Assembly (NCBI RefSeq): GCF_022376445.1
Contig: NW_025955192.1
Coordinates: forward strand, 1 to 61,196
From: Fomitopsis serialis
Lineage: Eukaryota; Basidiomycota; Agaricomycetes; Polyporales; Fomitopsidaceae
Reading direction: 5' to 3'
Length of the DNA stretch: 61,196 nt
This document shows positions 56,156 to 61,196 of the stretch, piece after piece. The first letter of the stretch is position 1. Every line of letters starts with the position of its first letter. The notes beneath the pieces are model-generated. The model was not told where the DNA came from. It saw nothing but the letters and a program-made list of their open reading frames with translations, and did not search any database. The position numbers were made by a program, and so were the translations under genes.

Positions 56156-58012
56156 GTGCAGACCTTCTCGTGGTCCGGGGGGTAAGTAACCCTCTCAAAA
56201 AGGGTGAAACGAACATGCACTATAAGGCCCAGCGTCGCTGTTAAGCACGCTGGCCAGGATATCGCCAGAGAGCGTCATCCAATGGGACAAGGGGCAATCC
56301 ACCCCATTACCCTAACACATCAAGTGTTAAAAGTACCACACCGTGCTACAATAGTACCACTAGACCCACGGAGCTCCATCTCGTAGGGATATCGCCCTTA
56401 TTTCAGTGCTCATCGTCGATGCCCGACGACGCGCCCTCTACTGCGCGCCTCCCGGCCACCTAAGCGCTGGACTCAACGGGCGCGGCGCTTAAACAGAGTT
56501 CAAGCCACACCCTAAACAAACACAAACAGGATAGCCGCTAGTGGCTGAACAACCAGAGTGAACAACGAGACAAAATCTAAAGGAATGGACTGGAGCTCTG
56601 CTCTTCCCCCTCCGAAATGCGGAGCCCACTTGCTTCACCCAACTTGTAAACACCCTCTCTTGCACCGCAACACGTTAAAGAGCGTCTAAAGAACCAATAA
56701 ATATATCAATCTTCCACAAATCATAACGTAAAGGCGGACCTCCACAACCGGCTATGCCGTAACAGGTAAACGCTCAGCTTTCCGTTAAAAACCTGCCTCA
56801 GACCATGAGACAAGAGCTCCAGCAACAAAGATGACACCCACCAGCAATGCCCCCAATCCCCCCAGACGATACAAACATTCTTTGAGATGGCCGACGATTC
56901 CAAAATGCTCCAATCCATGGACCCCTACAATCCTAGATTTCGACACGCAATCGCCCGCTCCCCCTCCTGTGAAATGTCTCCCCATCCTCCACCTCACCCG
57001 CGACTCTCCCAGTCCACTGGCGATCGAAGTGGATGGCCACCCTGAAAGGAAAGGGGCAACCCTGACGTGGACGGTGATGAAACGCCCGAGCTCCCAAATC
57101 GAGACCGGCCAACCGGTCACGCTCATTGCCGAGGGTGTACGATCCGGAATAGGACGCATCGAAGCAGTATCCGAGCTACAAAGACACTGGATCACGTGGT
57201 CCCTTGCGGGATCCCCGGGGGTCTGCGCAATCAGAGCGCCTACCTCATGGTCCAGACTCACCGGCCGCGACAAAATAAACCATACATCTCTCTACCACCT
57301 CCTACTACCCTCACCGCCGCCTCATAACTCACTCGCCTCGAACCGGCTCCTTCAAGAGAGCAAAGAGAGTCCTTACGAGTTTGATACTGATGAGGAGGAG
57401 GAGATGGATATCTAAGCAAGAGGGAGAGGGCGAGAAGCGTGACTCCAAGGAGTATGCGGAGATCAATTGCCGTAACCTCGAGCAACGTAGTCAACATCCC
57501 CCTCGTTACTGTATACTAATACGCTCGACCGATCACTTGCCACATGGAGCGCCCCTCCCTTTCTTAATAAAACCAGCGCGCAACCAGGAACCAACCCCAC
57601 CAATACCGCTGAAACCGCAAACCCAGAAATGATGCCGCAACGCGCACCGCACCAGGCGTCAGGCAGTAATACAATCGCTGCCCTTCTGGCCAAGTAGGCA
57701 GTCAACGAACAACCTTCCTGCCCAACAAACGAAGCACAACCTGATGAAGAGCCGAAGCTCGCGGAGGCAAATTAAGATCCGCGACCCAACTGATCTCAAG
57801 ATCAGACGAATTTGCACCGCCATCCCTCTAGATTAGCCGAACCGACATGCGCACCAGACCCTGACATAGAAGCCCTAAACGTGGGACAACAATGGCGCTT
57901 AAGCCACACAATCCCGCAGACAGGAAGCCGCGTCCATTTCAGGACACCTGTCAAAGTATCTCTTGCAAATTCGACTACTCAGCGCCAAATGCGCCCGGAC
58001 TCCTCGCAGCAC

Positions 58013-58055
58013 CGTCCTCAGGACTCGAACCCATCTAAACACTGGGCCACAACCC
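58013..58055 (-). other. tRNA-like box A / box B motif pair
   Basis: On the minus strand TGGCCCAGTG, close to the polymerase III box A consensus, is followed after eight bases by GGTTCGAGTCC, matching box B. Only about eight bases lie between the boxes, too few for a tRNA anticodon arm, so this is not an intact tRNA gene. It could be a tRNA-derived (SINE-like) promoter remnant or a coincidence. Confidence 0.35.
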
Positions 58056-59708
58056 TTTGAACTGGCCTGCTATGCTCGACATACCGACATCTGTCGAAAC
58101 CGTCACGCCCGCAACAAAAAACGCACGCGAGGACCTCACCGTTACGCCCACCCGCAAACGAGACACCGACTCGCTGCCCAACACTCAACCGCATCCGCTC
58201 CACTCGCCATGTCGTACGCCCGATGACAAGCGCGTGAAGAATACGGGACAAATTGCGACCTGCGACAACTACGATGGTGAGATAGCAATTCAAGAACATC
58301 AGGCCGAGTGCAAACGGCAACGCACAGCCCAGAGCAGAAATCCCATCGACAGCATTACATCATCCAAGGCCATGAGGATAAAAGGATCCCTGGAGGCTGC
58401 GCTCTCAGCACCCAATAGATAACCTGCTTCCCGCTCATACTCGCCCAGCATGCACCAGAACAAACCCACCTCAGCCAACGATGGGACCAGCTCGCCTCCG
58501 CGTATCGTCAGGACCAGCTCGCCGCCCGGCGGTCGCCAGACATCGCTTCCCGCTCGCTCCCCTCCCTCGCGCCTCACCGGAGCTAGCGCCGCTGCCTCCC
58601 CCGCTGGCAACCCGTGGGTCTCTCCCCGTGCTATCTCTCCTGTGGAACGCACCGGGCTCTCTTATGCGGCTGTGGCGGCAAGGCCTCCTTCGCCTCCGAT
58701 CTCGATCGCCAACCAAGGCTCGCCCACCGTACACGCAGATCCCGAAGCCGGTAACGCAGTCGAAGCCACGAACAATGCGCAACCCGCCGAAGTCGTCAAT
58801 GGGCCCGCGCCAGTAGAGGAATCAGCGGGAGGAAAAAGTAACGACGTCGCAGCCGTCGTCAAAAGTGAGCTCACTCCTCTCTACAACGCTCGGCCCTAAC
58901 TTTCTGCGCCAGCTGAAGAAGTAGAGACTGTCCTGGACACCTCCCGCACGAGGTCCGGAAAGAAGTTGACGGCCTCTAAGCAAAAAGCGAAGAAACAACG
59001 CGCCAAAAAAACGCTGCCGTCGCTGGGAAACCAAAGATGACCGTCGGTGAGAGCCACCCGACCGCTTCCTCCTCTGTCGTTGCTACCCTACCGCCGTTCT
59101 CGACGCGTCTATCACCACCGTCCCACCAACCGTAACGACGCGAGCGGTCAGCGACACGCGCAAGCGTCGACGCGTCTCCACTGACGTCGACGGCCCGTCC
59201 GCGCAAACCGATGCCGTCCCACGCGTCCAGGACCCGGTGGTCGCTCTGACACCACACGCTGCCCCCACCCAACACGCAACGACAATGGCAATCTCTATCT
59301 CGTCGTCCTCCAGCGTCGAGGAACTGCAGGACCCACCAGCGCTGACGACGTCTGACATTGAAATGGACGACGTTGCAATACCTGACCCCGATGAGATGGA
59401 ACTCTCCACGGCGCATATACGTAGGTTCTACGGCCTACCACCCACATACACCGCTGATGCATATCGCCCTCGTCCTGTCCTCGCGGCTCCCGGATGCCTA
59501 TCAGGACCCGGCGTTCCTGGCACCCCACCACGCGTTCGTCAAGCACCTGGCGCCTCCTTCATGGTCCAGCGCTACCTGGACGAACAGGCGCAGCGAGAAG
59601 ATAACCCCTACGTCCTAGTGCGAGAGGACTTCGCCGGTGGCAGCATAGAGGGTACGTCTCTAAATCACCACGTAGCAGATTCCGTCCCTCCTAACTACGT
59701 CCTCTTTC

Positions 59709-59729
59709 AAAAAAAAAAAAAAAAAAAAA
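59709..59729 (+). repeat. Poly-A run (21 nt) at a frame change
   Basis: Twenty-one adenines inside the element's message. The upstream frame (ending PPNYVLFQ) and the downstream frame (starting DLYTPAASPRL) differ by one base across this run; one A fewer would join them. Confidence 0.85.
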
Positions 59730-61196
59730 GACCTATATACGCCTGCTGCATCTCCGCGCCTGGCTCACAAACAAGTTCCAGTCGGCCCACCCCCCTCTCG
59801 AGAGCCATCCGCAGCGCTCATCATCGGCGACAGCACAAACCCGTTCATTGCCAGGCAAGGCGACGTCTCTCACCCTGCCCTCTACGTATCTGCGGTCGAG
59901 AAGGCCCTGCCCGCCTCACTCGGGATCGGCAAAGGGAAGGCCCCGCAACGCAACGCGACGGCAGGACCCTCGAACACGATACGCTCAGACGCCGCTGATG
60001 CCCAACCACTCCCTCCACCTACATACGTTCCGCCTCCGCGCCCAGTACACTATGCGCCCGGACCCTTCCCCAATTTCGCGACTGCGCCAATAACGCCGAT
60101 CTTTCCTGCGCATCTCACTCCGCTCCACTTCCCTCCTGTCCCTCCTGCGGTGCCCGCCCCCTCTGTCGAACCTGCTTTCCCTGCCGGCCCTATCGCACCG
60201 CTCCCTCAAGCTCACGGCTTCTCTGCTCCTAGCATGATGACGCGAGCCCCGCCTGGCGGCTGGCTCCCGCTACAGGGGGACGATTTCTTCTGGCCGTACG
60301 GCAATATGGAACAGAGCCAGCTGGCCGTCTGGACAACGGACCCCAATCCGTGCGTTCTCCTGCATTTCCTCGCTCGCAGCGGGAACGACCCCGGAAACCA
60401 CGGACGTGTCACCATGGCCCAAACAATCTTCCACAAAGTCTATGACATACGCACCGCGACGATCACGCAGCCTATCGCCGCTAATCCGCAGCCGCGTCCG
60501 AACGCCTACCCAACCTTCTACCGCGTAAGCAACATCACGATCCCGCAGCGCAACGCGCTACTCCGCGACCAATGGATCTCTACTACCGATGGCACCGTAG
60601 GAATCCTCGCAGCGCCTCATGAGCCCCCTACCTTCATGGGAGGATGGCGCTTCCCAGGTCGTCTTGTTATAGGCGAACCATCGGACGAAGGCATCGCACA
60701 GGGCTTCCTCGCCGGCTTCGAATCCCCCAACCTCGCATCGCTCATCACGACGCTCCTCATCGCTGACATCAGTTCTGGGGGAAGATGGCGCCACTTATCT
60801 GTCGACGATGCACGCCCTCGTTCTCCAATCCATACGTGTCAGGCAAATCCGTCTACGGGAAGGCATCGACGAGGAACCGATTGCGCTACTGTACGTTGAG
60901 TCTCCCACCGCCGACGCTGCGGAATGGGTCAACTTCCGGAGGCAAGTGCGCGAACAAGTCTACGGCGGCGCTTATGCAGGACCTCCGGAGCTCATCACCG
61001 ACTGCTTCTTCTGTATGTACTGCCACTCCTCGGATCACCCAACAGCCGCTGCACCCTACCTTCCACTCCAGGATGGCACGGCCCGTCCCTAGCGGACGCT
61101 CGCGAAGCTCTCACCAGGGACCGACGTGCCCAAGGCAACGAGCAAAACGGAAGAGGCGGCCGCGGCGGCCGTGGAGGACGAGGAGGCAGGGCGCGG

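Larger units (their letters stand above)
56160..61196 (+). mobile_element. Decayed retrotransposon-like region (probable non-LTR ORF1), open at right edge
   Basis: About 5 kb of C-rich sequence unlike the gene-dense part. The plus strand carries one long protein-like message broken several times. Frame changes or stops occur after SELTPLYNARP (TAA at 58897, after which the same frame continues AEEVETVLDTSRTRSGKKL), near 59020, near 59130, at a run of 21 A at 59709-59729, and near 60770. Coding pieces include LSYAAVAARPPSPPIS, EELQDPPALTTSDIEMDDVA, GDDFFWPYGNMEQSQLAVW, AAPHEPPTFMGGWRFPGR and IDEEPIALLYVESPTAD. The last piece has a zinc-knuckle-like FFCMYCHSSDHPTAA, and the window ends inside an arginine/glycine-rich run. 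A knuckle plus RGG tail resembles the first protein of LINE-type elements. No reverse transcriptase is within the window, so the class is inferred. Confidence 0.5.

Noticed and set aside
56785..57273. 162-codon minus-strand frame with a hydrophobic end
   Set aside because: Antisense to C-rich element sequence; hydrophobicity is expected from reversed proline/arginine-type codons and no exon partner was found.
58013..58055. Intact tRNA gene on the minus strand
   Set aside because: Only about eight bases separate the box-A-like and box-B-like words; no anticodon arm or paired acceptor stem can be drawn.

Overview
The window is nuclear DNA of a basidiomycete fungus, most likely an agaricomycete of the polypore type. 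The evidence is many introns of about 45-70 nt with GT-AG borders, GC-rich coding exons, a divergent histone H2A/H2B pair, Xi-class glutathionyl-hydroquinone reductases, a macrofage-activating-glycoprotein-type secreted protein and several membrane proteins of basidiomycete character. The phylum-level call is firm; the genus cannot be read from the sequence.

Layout. 1-2569 is non-coding with a decayed repeat. 2570-3189 is an orphan histone H2B gene. 5014-5632 is a small secreted cysteine-repeat protein. 6180-7878 is a Rud3/GMAP-210-type golgin. 8766-13040 is a membrane-anchored WD40 protein. 13479-14766 is homoserine dehydrogenase. 16641-20472 is a UBE3D-like (HECT_2) protein with a long N-terminal extension. 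20901-22414 is the H2A/H2B pair. 22535-24387 is a class III CoA-transferase and 25152-26403 the first glutathionyl-hydroquinone reductase. 27367-28315 is signal peptidase subunit SPC2. 28642-33384 is a tandem array of an unrecognised small secreted protein family on the minus strand. 33587-34724 is methylthioadenosine phosphorylase, with an apparent frameshift. 36042-37603 is a multi-pass membrane protein. 39308-40583 is a purine nucleoside permease (NUP) family protein. 40640-41167 is an inverted, internally deleted copy of sequence from 33.5-37.7 kb. 42444-44195 is a membrane protein. 45502-48807 is a large disordered nuclear-looking protein with SUMO-interaction-like motifs at both ends. 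49250-49780 is complex I subunit NDUFS5. 50049-51087 is a Get5/UBL4-like protein. 51605-52915 is the second reductase, with a presequence. 53345-54640 and 54858-55703 are a divergent pair: a MAG-type secreted protein and a serine-rich single-pass membrane protein. About 56.1 kb to the right edge is a decayed, probably non-LTR retrotransposon-derived region.

Relations between genes. Housekeeping functions (chromatin, Golgi, ER signal peptidase, tail-anchor insertion, complex I, threonine/methionine pathway) are interspersed with duplicated lineage-specific material. Duplication is the dominant theme: H2B twice, the reductase twice (one cytosolic-looking, one mitochondrial-looking) with the same intron positions, the secreted family three times in tandem, exon duplication inside 5014-5632, and the inverted MTAP-containing fragment. 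MTAP and NUP lie near each other and both concern nucleosides, which may be chance. All gene models are hand-spliced from reading frames and splice signals; no similarity search was possible.
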